Shown in pieces: positions 27,165 through 38,400 of a DNA stretch of 64,000 nt. Both the position numbers and the translations under genes were made by a program. The first letter of the stretch is position 1. Each line of letters starts with the position of its first letter. The notes beneath the pieces are model-generated. The model saw only the letters and a program-made list of their open reading frames with translations. It had not been told where the DNA came from and did not search any database. Origin of the DNA: Serilophus lunatus (Eukaryota; Chordata; Aves; Passeriformes; Eurylaimidae); contig VXBA01001027.1 of NCBI GenBank assembly GCA_013399895.1, positions 1,196,374 to 1,260,373 of the forward strand. Reading direction: 5' to 3'.

Positions 27165-28210
27165 GTGATTGTTGCCTCATGATGGCTCCAGCAGTGTAAT
27201 ATATGATTTCTGATTTAACAGAATTTTCTGCCATCACTTGGGAGTCCGTTATGTGGAAACCACTGAGGAGGACAGAAATCTGGGTTCAGGAGGTCGATTT
27301 GATTCAGTTGTGGAAAAAAATATTTTACAGAAAAAAAGATATTTTTCCAGAGTGATGGACAAGGGAAATGTCACTTCTACTGTATGAGGGAATGTGATGG
27401 GATCATGTCTGGAATAGCATGGGGTCCTGATAAGGAGTTCATCAGAAAGGATAAACTTACACTGGAGCAGATTTAGAGATCATCTGCGAGGATAATCAGA
27501 CATAGACAGAACGACCTAACTAGATGACAACCGTCATTTTGTTAAAAAAAAAAAAAAAAGTTTGGGAAGTTTAGCTTTGCAGAATAAGAATCAGAAGAAA
27601 ATATTACTGCTGTCAACAAATACCCTAAGTTAAACACAAGAGAAAAAATACTACTTCAGCTATATTAGCACAACAACAAGTTTTATGGAAGAAGTATGTG
27701 GGGATTCATCAGCTGATATGTTAATGTTTGAGCCTCATTGTCCTGTTCATTGCTCATCTTTCATGCTGGGAATACTCTTCTTCTATGGATGACTCATTAT
27801 AGCTGATGTACTATGGCTCAGCATGTCACAATGTTGTTTAAGAAAATTCCATTAAGAAGTGCAACATCTCAGAACAGGCTCTCAGCTCTACTGAATCATC
27901 TGCAGCACACATTCAGTTTGGGGTAGAATATTTTATTCTGCAATAAATTTCTGCCTGATCAGAAATGCAATCTGCTCAGAAATTATACCACTCCTTTCCT
28001 CAAAACTAGATCTATTATTCAAAGTGAACAGATTTAGTCTCTGTATTCTAGAAAAACATGTCGCCTTTGGAAAACTTTTATATTCTGTTCCAAATATTTA
28101 GTACCTATGAAAGAATCCTCCTATACTATTAGTATGCTGTCCATCTAAGGGACAGGGGTGTTGTTGGAAGTACATACAATTTGTTTTTTGGCTTGTTTTT
28201 TTCCCCTCAG
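27165..28210 (+). other. MCF2L2: Intron w6-w7 (1.0 kb)
   Basis: No exon was seen. It contains a run of 16 A (27544-27559). The 250 bases before that run may be an old retroelement tail, but I could not assign a family. Confidence 0.65.
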
Positions 28211-28335
28211 GATGAGCTGAAACTAGCAGTAAAGCAGGGGGCCACCCTGCTGACATGCATTCGGGAGCCAGTCACCCGAAGTGCCAACAGCAAACTCAGT
28301 CCAGACGAACTTGAAAATGTGGCCACAGTAGAAAG
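28211..28335 (+). CDS. MCF2L2: MCF2L2 exon w7, spectrin-like region
   Basis: A 125-nt exon after acceptor tttttcccctcag and before donor gtcagt, encoding residues 227-267 and ending two bases into an Arg codon. DELKLAVKQGATLLTCIREP is an amphipathic helix of the spectrin-like region. NSKLSPDELENVATVER lines up with human NSKLNLNQLENVTTMER. Confidence 0.94.
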
Positions 28336-29843
28336 GTCAGTGAAGCTAGATTACCTTGTGAAAGTTGCTAATTTATTCCTAAGAAATGCAAGTGTAATTT
28401 AAATAATTTAAATATGAAGTTTATAGATTGCCACTGGTTCATCCATTTAGGATTTATTGGACAGATAACTCAGAGAAGAGAATAGCTTTGAGGAAGTTAC
28501 TTGATTAAACTGTCATGGCAAGTTCAAACAAGTTCTGAATTTCTTGGTAATTTTTGGTCAGACCACTAACTACCTGGGTGAAGATTTAATGTGGGACTTA
28601 CTTTTCCTGTAACATGTGGAATCTCCAAACTTCTGTGTCTACTTAGAAAGGCACCTGAATCCCTGTGAGATCAGAGGGTGTGTGCTTGTGTGTGTCTGTG
28701 GAACTACTGGGGGAGGAATACATGAAGTGATACTCTGACACAGCTGTACACAGAGAGAGAGAAACCCCTTTTCCTTCCTACAATGCTTGTTAACTACCAT
28801 AAAGCTTTTAGTCACCATGTAGAAGTTTCTGCTGGGCCATGTGATGCAGTGGAAAGAGAAATGCCATGCTAGTGTTTCAGCATGTCTGCATTCACTGGGA
28901 ACAAAGCTGCTAAAAGTAAAGCTGAGCTGATATTTTTCACTGAATACTTTAAATCCTTTTAACAGTCATCCCAAAGGAATTTGCGAATTCATCTTGAATT
29001 CAACAACTAGCTTCCACTAAAAACACGTTTTCCAGGAATAGATTGAAAATGGACCTTTGTATTTGGGAGAAATAGGAGGGAGCTATTGTCATGTGTCCCA
29101 ATAACTTGATGAGTTTAGCACTCATCAATCCCTTGCCTGCCCAAAGGATGCTCACCTATTGACATACAGGATATTCAGGGAAGACTTTCTTTTCACTTTT
29201 TCCTCTTGTTTAAGCTGTTCTACTCTGTAGTTAACGGATCATTGAGAAACTGTGAGGATGACTCACTAAACTGGTTTCAGACATCTTGATATTAATTTCT
29301 TTGCAAGTAAAAGTTTCATTATTTACACAAAGTAAAACAATGTCCATGGGAGTCATTATGAACTTCTAATCTATTGTTTTTAATGGACTGAGAAAAATTA
29401 TTCAGTCCTTGCCTATTTCTGATGAGTAAAGAAAATTAACAAGTTGTAAAGTTCTGCTTTAAACATTCCATAAAATAATAATTGCATATTCAGTTTACAT
29501 CAGTTGGGAGTGAATTATCTTTGAAGCTCAGGGTGGAAGCTCAGGCAAGACAGTTGCCCATGGCTGCCAGGGTATGGAACAGCTCTGAGCCCCTGTTGTG
29601 GGTCAGGAGGTGGGACTGCAACTGCCACAGTAGATCCAGGTAGTTGTCACTCATTTGTCATAGTCCTGCCAGTCTCACTGCAAATTTTGTTCCCTTTTGC
29701 TTAAGGAAGAATTGACACAGAGACCTCTTACATAATGTAGGCTCCCCACCATCTCTCTTTGCTTTCTGCCATCAATTAGTGTAACTTAAAAGAACTGAAC
29801 TGTAGGAAATAAGTACATTCTATTCATTATCATTTCTTAACAG
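28336..29843 (+). other. MCF2L2: Intron w7-w8 (1.5 kb)
   Basis: Unique AT-rich sequence. No exon, repeat or regulatory element was recognised. Confidence 0.75.
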
Positions 29844-29958
29844 GTTGTTGGCTCAGTTGGATGAAACAGAAAAGGCTTTTGATCAGTTTTGGACCAAGCA
29901 TCATCTAAAACTAGAACAGTGCCTGCAGCTTCGACACTTTGAACACGATTTTAGAGAG
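29844..29958 (+). CDS. MCF2L2: MCF2L2 exon w8, spectrin-like repeat
   Basis: A 115-nt exon after acceptor atttcttaacag and before donor gtattt, completing Arg268 and encoding residues 269-306. LLAQLDETEKAFDQFWTKHH is the classic start of the spectrin-like repeat, with the conserved Trp. KLEQCLQLRHFEHDF continues the helix. It is close to human MCF2L2. Confidence 0.95.
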
Positions 29959-30597
29959 GTATTTCATTTGTTCATGCTGTTTAGCCTTCTTGGGTAAATG
30001 GGGTCAAATTTTACCCATACTTGGGTGTACTGGCAATCCAAAAAGGAGACTGAGATAGAAGCCCTTCATTGTGAAGTAGGAAGTAAATATTCAAAAATTA
30101 AATTCTTGACCACTATCAGATGTCTTACAACATTTGAATAAGGCAAAGTGAGGAAAGTGCCAGATTGTGAGGCCGAAATGTGAAATACCAACTTCTTGAT
30201 AATTCATTTTGTAAATGATTACATGTGAAGCTATCAAAGATAATTTCTTCTGTGATGTTAAGTTGCCAATTCGACCAGAGTCTAGGGAATACAGTTCAGA
30301 GAGCTCAACTGTCAGCCCAGAGACTGGAGTAATACAGATTCTGGAGTAATATAGATTCTGACGTTACACGTCTTCAAAACTGCATGGGCTTAAATAGTGA
30401 GAAGCAGGGCAACTTTTTGAAGAATAGTTGATTGTTGCTTTATTCCTTGCCTTTTCCATTTTGGAACAAGCTGAAAGACTAAACTTGAGATGCAGACTCT
30501 TCTCAAAGATGTAGGTGAATGTTTGTTGTAATTTTGTTTTGGGGTTTTTGTGTTTATTTGGTTTTGGTTTTACGTTTTTATTGTTTCTGGTTTTTAG
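29959..30597 (+). other. MCF2L2: Intron w8-w9 (0.6 kb)
   Basis: No exon was seen. It contains a 17-bp tandem duplication (30324-30340 and 30341-30357, one mismatch, unit CTGGAGTAATACAGATT) and a T-rich stretch before the acceptor. Confidence 0.75.
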
Positions 30598-30717
30598 GTA
30601 AAACTGATATTGGATAACCTCATGGAAGCACAAGCAGGTTTTGCTGACATTGGAGACAGTGTGATTCGAGTGGAGCACCTCCTAAAGGAACAGAAACATC
30701 TGGAAGAGAAAGGACAG
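30598..30717 (+). CDS. MCF2L2: MCF2L2 exon w9, spectrin-like repeat
   Basis: A 120-nt phase 0 exon after a long T-rich tract and acceptor tttttag, before donor gtttgc, encoding residues 307-346. LILDNLMEAQAGFADIGDSV and the helix IRVEHLLKEQKHLEEKGQ match human LALDNLLEEQAEFTGIGDSV and MHVEQILKEHKKLEEKSQ in register. The donor is weak at position +3. Confidence 0.94.
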
Positions 30718-31179
30718 GTTTGCGCTCAATTTAGTATTCTAGCTGCTACAGACATGGTGTTCTAGACACTTCTTTGTCACTGTTCTTACATCACATTTAC
30801 TCTCTTCTCAGGAGTCATTAGTTTAAAATAAAATAAAAGCTCATATCCTAATTTCCAGAAGCCAGGGTTGGTCAGACCCTGTAGTTTCAGTTTGTCACTT
30901 GGAAAGCTAGGGGGAAAAAAAAAAGGGGAAAAAAACTTGTATAATGAATGTCCCCAGTATGGAGAAAGAAGAATTGGACCCCACCACTTCTCTGAGCAGC
31001 CTGTTCCAGTGTTTGGTCACTCTTACAGTAAAAAAGTGTTTCCTAATGTTTAAACAGCACCTCCCAAGTTTCAGTGTACTCATTGACAATGGAATTGGTC
31101 TTCAATGTAAAGTAAGACGTATCAGCATATGCATATCATTCTGAGATCTAGTTTTGGGGTTTTCTCATTAATTTCACAG
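30718..31179 (+). other. MCF2L2: Intron w9-w10 (0.46 kb)
   Basis: Most of this short intron is occupied by an antisense CR1 tail (about 30940-31095), listed separately. No exon was seen. Confidence 0.75.
30940..31095 (-). mobile_element. CR1 LINE 3'-end fragment, antisense to MCF2L2
   Basis: The + strand carries GAGCAGCCTGTTCCAGTGTT, then CAGTAAAAAAGTGTTTCCTA, which are the reverse complement of the well-known CR1 terminal region. Its - strand frame reads LNIRKHFFTVRVTKHWNRLL-REVV, the CR1 ORF2 C-terminal signature. It is truncated at both ends. CR1 is the dominant LINE of birds and other sauropsids. Confidence 0.85.
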
Positions 31180-31371
31180 GAGCCTTTGGAGAAGGCCCAG
31201 TCTCTAGCTCTCCATGGAGAACAGCTCATCCAAAACAACCATTATGCAGTTGACTCTATCAGACCAAAGTGTGTTGAACTCAGGCGGATTTGTGATGACT
31301 TTACCAATGAGACCAAGAAAAAGTATGATATTTTAGGAAAGTCTCTTGAGCTGCATAAACAGTTAGACAAG
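31180..31371 (+). CDS. MCF2L2: MCF2L2 exon w10, spectrin-like repeat
   Basis: A 192-nt phase 0 exon after acceptor taatttcacag and before donor gtgagt, encoding residues 347-410. EPLEKAQSLALHGEQLIQNN, HYAVDSIRPKCVELR and YDILGKSLELHKQLDK match human MCF2L2 at most positions. It carries the central helices of the spectrin-like repeat. It has the same length as w11 (192 nt, 64 codons each). Confidence 0.96.
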
Positions 31372-32179
31372 GTGAGTGAACCTTCTCAGGTAAGAGCCCT
31401 AGCAAGGTTCTACTGAAAATGAATGTTTTTATAAGCTCAGTTAATTACAATGAAGAAAAAAAGTTGGTTTTTTTTCTCTATTTTATTCAGTAAATGTTAT
31501 TATAAGCATTGAAGCAGAGGTTTCCCACGGGTATGATCTTAAAATGATGAAAAATAGGAAATAAAACTAAGGAAAATTGAGCGAGGCCTAAATTTGAAAT
31601 TAGAACCAAATGTATTCTAGTATTTAAAAATGAACAGTTTACTGCTTGTTAAACTTTCCCTGATCTAGCTAGAATAGCAAATTGAATGCTTTGAGAATGT
31701 CTGTATGATATTCCAGCCTCATCTGAAACAGAAATTGCCAAAATTTTACATTGTAAACCTGATTTGTACTTTTTCTAACTGAATTCTGTAGGCTTAAGAA
31801 GTTCTGGGGAGTTTTGATATGGTTCAAGTATTTGTTTTGGTTTTTGGATAATTGTGTGACTTAACACCAAAATGAGGTAGTACAGCTTACAGATTTGATT
31901 TGCAGTAGCACTTCTCCTCTTTCCCCAGAATATTATTCTTCTACCCATTACTGGACCATCTAGCCCATGAGAGCTGATCTCAGCTTGCTCTTCAGTTGAA
32001 CAAGTTCAGTTCTGTGTGCGGGATGACTTTGGGGGCAGGAACTGGGCACACTACAAAGTATCATTGATCCCCTTTAATGACATGTTAGGGCAAACCCATA
32101 TTTCACAGAGTAGGATCAACACTTGACAACATGGGCTGTTAGTGATAGTGAGTTCTTCTTTACTCATTTTTCTTTAAAG
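31372..32179 (+). other. MCF2L2: Intron w10-w11 (0.8 kb)
   Basis: Unique AT-rich intron sequence with no feature recognised. It ends in the unusual acceptor ...tctttaaag. Confidence 0.75.
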
Positions 32180-32371
32180 GCAAGCCAATGGTGCGAAGCT
32201 GGAATCTACCTCTTAGCTTCCCAAGCTGTGGACAAGTGCCAGTCACAAGAGGGAGCTGAAACCGCACTCGTTGAAATTGAGAAGTTCCTGGTAACAGCCA
32301 AGGAACATCAGCTCTCTAACCCGAAGGAGTTCTACAATCAGTTTGACATGATCCTCACCCCTGAAATAAAG
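32180..32371 (+). CDS. MCF2L2: MCF2L2 exon w11, spectrin-like repeat
   Basis: A 192-nt phase 0 exon after acceptor ttttctttaaag and before donor gtaaaa, encoding residues 411-474. SQWCEAGIYLLASQAVDKCQ is almost identical to human MCF2L2, followed by EIEKFLVTAKEHQL and PKEFYNQFDMILTPEIK. It is the second half of the spectrin-like module. The acceptor ends in AAG instead of the usual CAG or TAG. Confidence 0.96.
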
Positions 32372-32746
32372 GTAAAACCCCTCAGATGTGCATGTGCTCA
32401 CTTAGAATTTAGAAATTACCAATTGCTTTGTTCATGAGAGTGTACTGGGTTATATATTTGAGTCTGCTAAAATATGCTAAAAAGGCGTCGAGGTGAGCAC
32501 TTGGGGCAATGAGTTTTACTCATGTATCATGGAACACGTTTGATTTTCTTAAGAGCAGTACTAGAAATACTGCATGAATCGCCATGTCAGTGAAACTCTG
32601 ATCTGTGGTCTGCGTGGAGTGCAAGGACTGGGTTGCATTAAACTACAACAGAGTGTGATCTTCAGCTCTATTCTGTCTAGTAACACAAGTCCTTTCTTAA
32701 CTTACTCAGTGTAACACTGACAACCATTTGTTGTTTCTTTGTCAAG
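32372..32746 (+). other. MCF2L2: Intron w11-w12 (0.38 kb)
   Basis: The shortest intron here. No features were recognised. Like the previous intron it ends in an AAG acceptor (ttctttgtcaag). Confidence 0.8.
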
Positions 32747-32924
32747 GCCAATGCCCAAAGAGTTGTACAAAAACTTGAAGATGTACAAGAAATGTTTGAC
32801 AAAAGACAAGTGAGTTTGAAGAAGCTGGCAGCCAAACAGACCCGGCCAGTACAGCCTGTTGCTCCACATCCTGAATCTTCCCCAAAGAGAGCATCACCAA
32901 AGATTACCAGGCCAGCAGCAGTAG
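32747..32924 (+). CDS. MCF2L2: MCF2L2 exon w12, end of helical region and start of linker
   Basis: A 178-nt exon encoding residues 475-533 plus the first base of an Ala codon. It contains the helix AQRVVQKLEDVQEMFDKRQ and the family hallmark SLKKLAAKQTRPVQPVAPHP before the DH linker, identical to human over that hallmark. After ESSPK the sequence diverges from human. The 3' end is a tandem donor, GTAGGTAG. Using the second GT (exon end 32924) keeps the frame with w13. The first GT (exon end 32920) would give an early stop in w13. Confidence 0.93.
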
Positions 32925-35900
32925 GTAGGCCATGAGCAGCTGATTTCAGACTCACACCAATGTTTTGTCCACATGGTCATGTTTAATTTTTGTTATCAGA
33001 ATGAAGACTTGGATTTGATGTGCAGTGTCAGCCTTGTAGGTCCAGCTATTAAAAATTATTGTGAAATATCTGTCATTGCAAACATACAAACAAGGGTGAA
33101 TCAAAAAAAAACCCAACCCAGGCTTCTTTTCCTAGGTCTAATATACAGAATACAATTCTATACTGTTTCTCAGTGTGTCTTATATTGCTAAGTCTTGAAT
33201 ACCCAAGCCAGGGTAGTCACTGCAAGCCTGCAAATTAAGCCCAGGAATCTCTTTTACATTGTATATACTATAATGTGAATATTTAGCTTTAAAGGATCAC
33301 AATCCCTCAATTTTCAGTCAGATACTTGCAAAATTAAGAATTCATTCGTGGCACTGATTCATTTGTGGAATTTTTGCTTTCTCCCCTCTATATACATGTT
33401 AATTCATTTCCTAGTTTGTCTTCTACTAGCTATAGAAGTTGAACATTGCTTCTGTTCAGAATTTACTGAAAATTCCTGTTTTGAGATTAGTATGTCCCTT
33501 TAGCCAAGATAGCTGTTTTCTGCAAAAGGAATATGGGTACAGCTAATTTGAAACAGTGCATCTTGGAGACCACTCAGCCTGGGCTTGGTAGCAAGAAGGG
33601 GTTCCCTTTGGAATCTTAGGATTTTTTAAAAGGGGAACCTTTACCAAAAAGCCTTGAAAAAACCTAAATTTCATGAAAAGTATGCAATAAACTGCTTTTT
33701 CAACAGGAAGATTTGGATGGCCAGTAGCCTGACCATTTTGCTTTCTAGACATACCAGCAGAAGGTCACACCAATATCCCTGTTCTCCTTTGCTCCCCAAC
33801 ACTCACGCTTTCTTACACAGAAAATCATCTTCCTTTTTACCGTGCCAGTTTTACATCTGTACTTTTTTCCCCCAAACTATCACAGCTGTGTTCTTAACAT
33901 ACAGCTACTACCTCAAGTTTCAGCTTCACTATTGACTAAAGGCAACCTGGGACTACAAGAGGTCATGATGTGCCACACACACATCCTCCAGCAATGTGCT
34001 CCCCTCAATGTGCTCTGTGGTGGGCAGCCAGTTTGCTGTAGGAGTTGTAATTTGCCTCGAAAACTCAATGAACAGACTGCAAAAATGTAGTAGTTATTTT
34101 TCTATTGCATGAGTTACAGAAATGTAGGGAGTTCACACAGCCCAGTTCCCTGTTCTAAGCAACACTAAAGCTAGAGTTGATCAGATTGTTCACTGAGTGG
34201 CCACTAGTGCTGAAACAAAGGAAGTGGCAGAAAATGTGATTATGGGGTCAGTAGGTCAGAGCCAGTCAGTTCCTGTCAGTGCAAGTACAGTTCTAGGATG
34301 GCTTTCACCTACTGTGAAACTGCATCTTCAGGCTAAAAGCTAATCTTGCTTTTCTGTTTATGCACAAAATTTCTGTTTTGTTTCTTGAAGTTCTTTCTTG
34401 TCATTTTAGAGCACTTGCAGATTTTTTAATTAAATTGTTGGTATAAATAGAACCTTATAGAATAGTCACTAGTATATACCTGACAGTGGCCTAAGTTTTG
34501 ATTCTTGTGCATACAAGCCAGTCCCATACTATCAGCTCTTTCACAGAAAATCATGACGTGCTTCCTTGCCCTGTCCCTTGCATTGCAGTTCAGGGTTATA
34601 CAACTCAATACAGGATAATGTGACAAGGATTAGCCTCTAATGTCCTGTTGCAAAATACTATGTAGATGAAATTAATTTTAAAATCTTACTCTGGTTGTTT
34701 TGTCTGGAGGTCCAAAGTACAACTCAGTCCTGTTCAGACATTGATAAGTAGACTGTACAATCTCATTCAGATTCCTGAAGGTGACTGACAAAAAGTGCCT
34801 CTGTGCAAAGAAACAGAAGTCCCTGACTATCCACAGCTTATCCAAGGGCTCACAATCAGTTACTTTAACAGCTGTGAATAGTGCTTGTATATTCACATAC
34901 CCTGTGTAATGGCATCCCATGAGTGTTATCCAGCTGTCCACTACAAAAAATCATACTTTGAAATTCCTGAGTGCCCTTTCCCTCAGAATGCCAAAGCCCT
35001 TGGCAAGTACTGGTCAGTATTTTAACCTCGTTTCTCAGAAAGAAAACTGAAGCACAGGTAAACAGTGATTCACCAAGGCATTTCACAGTCTGACTGAAAC
35101 GTGTCTGAGATTGGAAACAGAGACACCAAGTCCTATTCCAAACTTTGAAAATGAGGTTGTGAAACTCTGCTCTTCTTGAAGCTCCCCCCTTTTGGACTTT
35201 CCTCTGTGTCCTTGCTTCTCATTCATGAGATCAATGCACTATCAGCATTTACTTGTGGGGAGAATTTATTGAGCAACATCTTGAAAGCATGAGAGACGCT
35301 TAGAACACCTTCTTGAAACTAATGTCATAACTTATTGTCATTTGTTAGCCAGGACTTACCCAAATACATCTAAACACTTGCAAAATAGAGTATGGCAAAA
35401 GGAAAATGCCATGTTCCTAGCCTGTGTAAATACAAAAGCAGGCAATAAAATGTGGTAAACAGAAATAGAAGACCAGAAATAAAGGCTTTTGTCCCCAGGC
35501 AGCAGAGCAACAATACCATGGCAGTACTGTAATGGCTGTCTATGAAAAGAAAAGAAGTTACTTTTGTTCCAGAATAGATATTGGTTTGGTTTTCCTTGCT
35601 GACTATCCATTTTCCTAACAAGGAGTGGTAGGGAACATTCAATCCAATTCAGGGTGCTAATGGAAAAATCTTCACAGATATGAAGGCTCAGACATGAAAT
35701 ACTCCATAATTGTAACTGCCAGTCTTTCTATTTTACATGGACAAATACACAGCTGCACACAGGCAGCAGAGGTGATACCCTGTCTGAGAGACAGGGCAGG
35801 TTTCTGTCAGGGAAATGACTGTCACAGTTTCTTATGTCTATGCCTTTAGGGTCTCTGGTGACTCTTAGAAAACTCTATGCTTAGTGAAAATGCAGAAAGG

Positions 35901-36706
35901 CAGCTCAGAGCTGCACTGTGAACTCTCCCTCACTCAACACTTTTCCATGGGTCTGGAAGTTCTGAAGCAAAATTTTAGATTAATCCCAGTTTTGCTTGAA
36001 GCTTCTGGTTTCACAAATGAACTTTCAAATTTTGCAGGGACATGCCTGTTCAACACTGAAAACTAGTCCTGGAATTAATGTGATGCTCAAAAGTCTGTGC
36101 CAGCTGTGAAAATTTGCTTAAATATTATTCACAGATCAATACAGAAAAGGCAGAAAACCCTCTGCTGACCTTTTTATAATAAGTGCCTTGAAAATATTTA
36201 AGTAGTACATATATGACACCTTGTTTTAAGGAGAAATCTACTTACTTCCAGTGGAAGCTGCTTGAATACTGCTAATGGCTAAACTTGTCCCTGTATGTGT
36301 TGGGAAGCAGATAGGGAAATATTTTTGCTCCAATTCACTTCTGAATAATTTTTGATGATTTTACTATGTATTTGTTTTCTGCATTTCTGTGCAAAACTCC
36401 TTAGCTGGAGTGAATTGAGATAGGTCCACAAAGCCAAACCATGCAGGCCAGTATTGCCTCTAGGCTGTCAGGCACAATGAGATAAACTATAGAACTGTAA
36501 AGGATAATACAAACTACTAGGTATTACTGCAGTTAGAATTCCTCTATTTTAATTTGCTTATAATTCTCCCAAACTCTAACTCTTTGAAATGATATTTTCT
36601 TTGGTCTGACAACTTGGAAAACTTCAGTAAAAGATGACTTGACCATCTCAGTGATTATGGCTGGGAAAATTGTCTTGATTAGTTACCTTTGTGGCAGGAA
36701 TTGTAA

Positions 36707-36728
36707 CATGGCACTATAAAGTGCCATG
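36707..36728. repeat. Perfect 8-bp inverted repeat with 6-base loop
   Basis: CATGGCAC (36707-36714) and GTGCCATG (36721-36728) flank a TATAAA loop. It is a small intronic hairpin and no function is inferred. Confidence 0.8.
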
Positions 36729-38244
36729 AAATACTCACTTAGAGATTTCTTTGTGTGCAACATAAATGTGAAATACAGGAGCAGAGATGCCAAAATTTTT
36801 GCGAGCTTGTTAAACAAGTAACATGTTTAACAGCACATTGCACATGCAAAATCCATGACTCACCATACAAGCATCTTAGAAGGCCAGCATGGAACATGAG
36901 ATTCAAATGGGAGAACACAGCTGGAGCCTTTTCGATTCTTTAAATAATAAAATTTAAGTTGGTTCCATCTCAGTTTAATGTATACAACTGCTCATTGGAT
37001 CTATTCCAGAATTCCTCATAGTCACTAGTGCATAATACTAACTAATAACATCTGGATAGAGGATAAAGGAAGAATGTCTTGCAAGAGTCTAGGGATGTGT
37101 GCAAGGGAAGTGAAACTGCAGAGATCAGCTGACTCAGAAAAGATGGTGCATGTGATTTTCATTACTGGTTTGAGAAACCACTGGTTTCTATAGTTCAAGA
37201 TATAGAACGTGTAACTCATTAGCAAGCAAAAGAGACAGAGTCTGTAGTCAAGGGTTATGATACATGCCCAGCACCTGGAAGACATTCAAAGCCCCCTCAA
37301 ATAAACACTATGCTTTATATTCAGCTTTTGGGTGAATTTCCCAATCACATGCTTCTTCGTCTGTTCTCTGTACGAGAGTTTATACATTCTCGCTAATCAC
37401 CTACAGCAGAATCAAATTCCTTTGACAAGAACAGGCACGGAAACATCCAGTCTGCCAAACTTTACTGGGGCCTTCTGCTTACGCTGTCCAACAGGAAACG
37501 TGAGTTCAAAGACAATTAATGACTAAATCATTGTTTTGAATGCTGGTGATGACAAAACAGAATGCTTAGGCAGATAAGGAAACACCAGAGCATCTACAGC
37601 TTATTTAATGGCTTAGTACAGAAAGACTATTTCATTCTTAGGCAATATAATCTATACTTTTTTGCTTTAGCAAAATTGCTGTCAAGCCCCCTGAAAATCT
37701 ACAACTATAAGAAGCAAAAAGCAAAGCCTCTCTACATGGAATATTATTCTACAAGGAGACACACTCGTTTTCCTTTGTTCCTGTGCCTTTATTCTTTCAG
37801 TAGGCAACTCAACACTTTACTTTCAGCTTCCTCAGCAGTACAATACAGCACTGACCTTGAAACAGCCAACTGCGCTGAATTTTATAAGGGAGTTTCCCTT
37901 ATATTTCCAGTTCCACAGTAATTAGTGCAATAATAATTGGCAGGTATTTAGGCTGTTTCTTTCTAAATTGCTCCAGAAACTACTTAGAGGTAATGACAAG
38001 TAGCAGTCTGACTGTGGGTCAGTCAATAACCGAAAAATTCTCTGGAGCATGACCAAACTAGATTGCTTCCTGCTTTCAGTTCGTTTCTGGGCCAAATTGT
38101 AAAGGGAAGTTTGCAGTGTCAATCTGAATCAAATTCATATCTGAAGTATAGACAGTTGAATTTGATTACTTTTTTAATTTGTACCGGCCTTCTTTTCTTA
38201 AATATGTCACACTGAAGAAGCCAAGAATAAGCTAGTGAACTGAC

Positions 38245-38400
38245 CTGAGCAATCTGCTGCTGGATCGAGGAGCGCCTGCACTTGGGCATCTTGTGAAGGT
38301 GCCATCTTTCACTTAAGCTGTCCTGGATCACCTGGATCTGTCTGATTTTGCAAGCTGTGATCCAGACGTCAAAATTGTAATTGATTTCCACTTTTTCTGC
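38245..38400 (-). other. Coding-like - strand segment of unknown identity
   Basis: On the - strand a frame stays open from about 38400 down past 38245, starting near GTG GAA ATC AAT TAC and reading EINYNFDVWITACKIRQIQ, then SERWHLHKMPKCRRSS and IQQQIAQ. The GC content and third-position bias are higher than in the surrounding intron. At 38245 it meets a consensus donor on the - strand (CAG|GTCAGT). The upstream acceptor is poorly defined (nearby CAG triplets without a strong pyrimidine tract, and an in-frame TGA just before). I do not recognise the protein. It could be an exon of an unknown antisense transcript, a relic of a retrocopy or repeat, or chance. Confidence 0.3.

Noticed and set aside
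27240..27560. A16 run preceded by 250 bases that might be a SINE or LTR fragment
   Set aside because: I could not match it to a known family by eye. Only a genome self-comparison would settle it.
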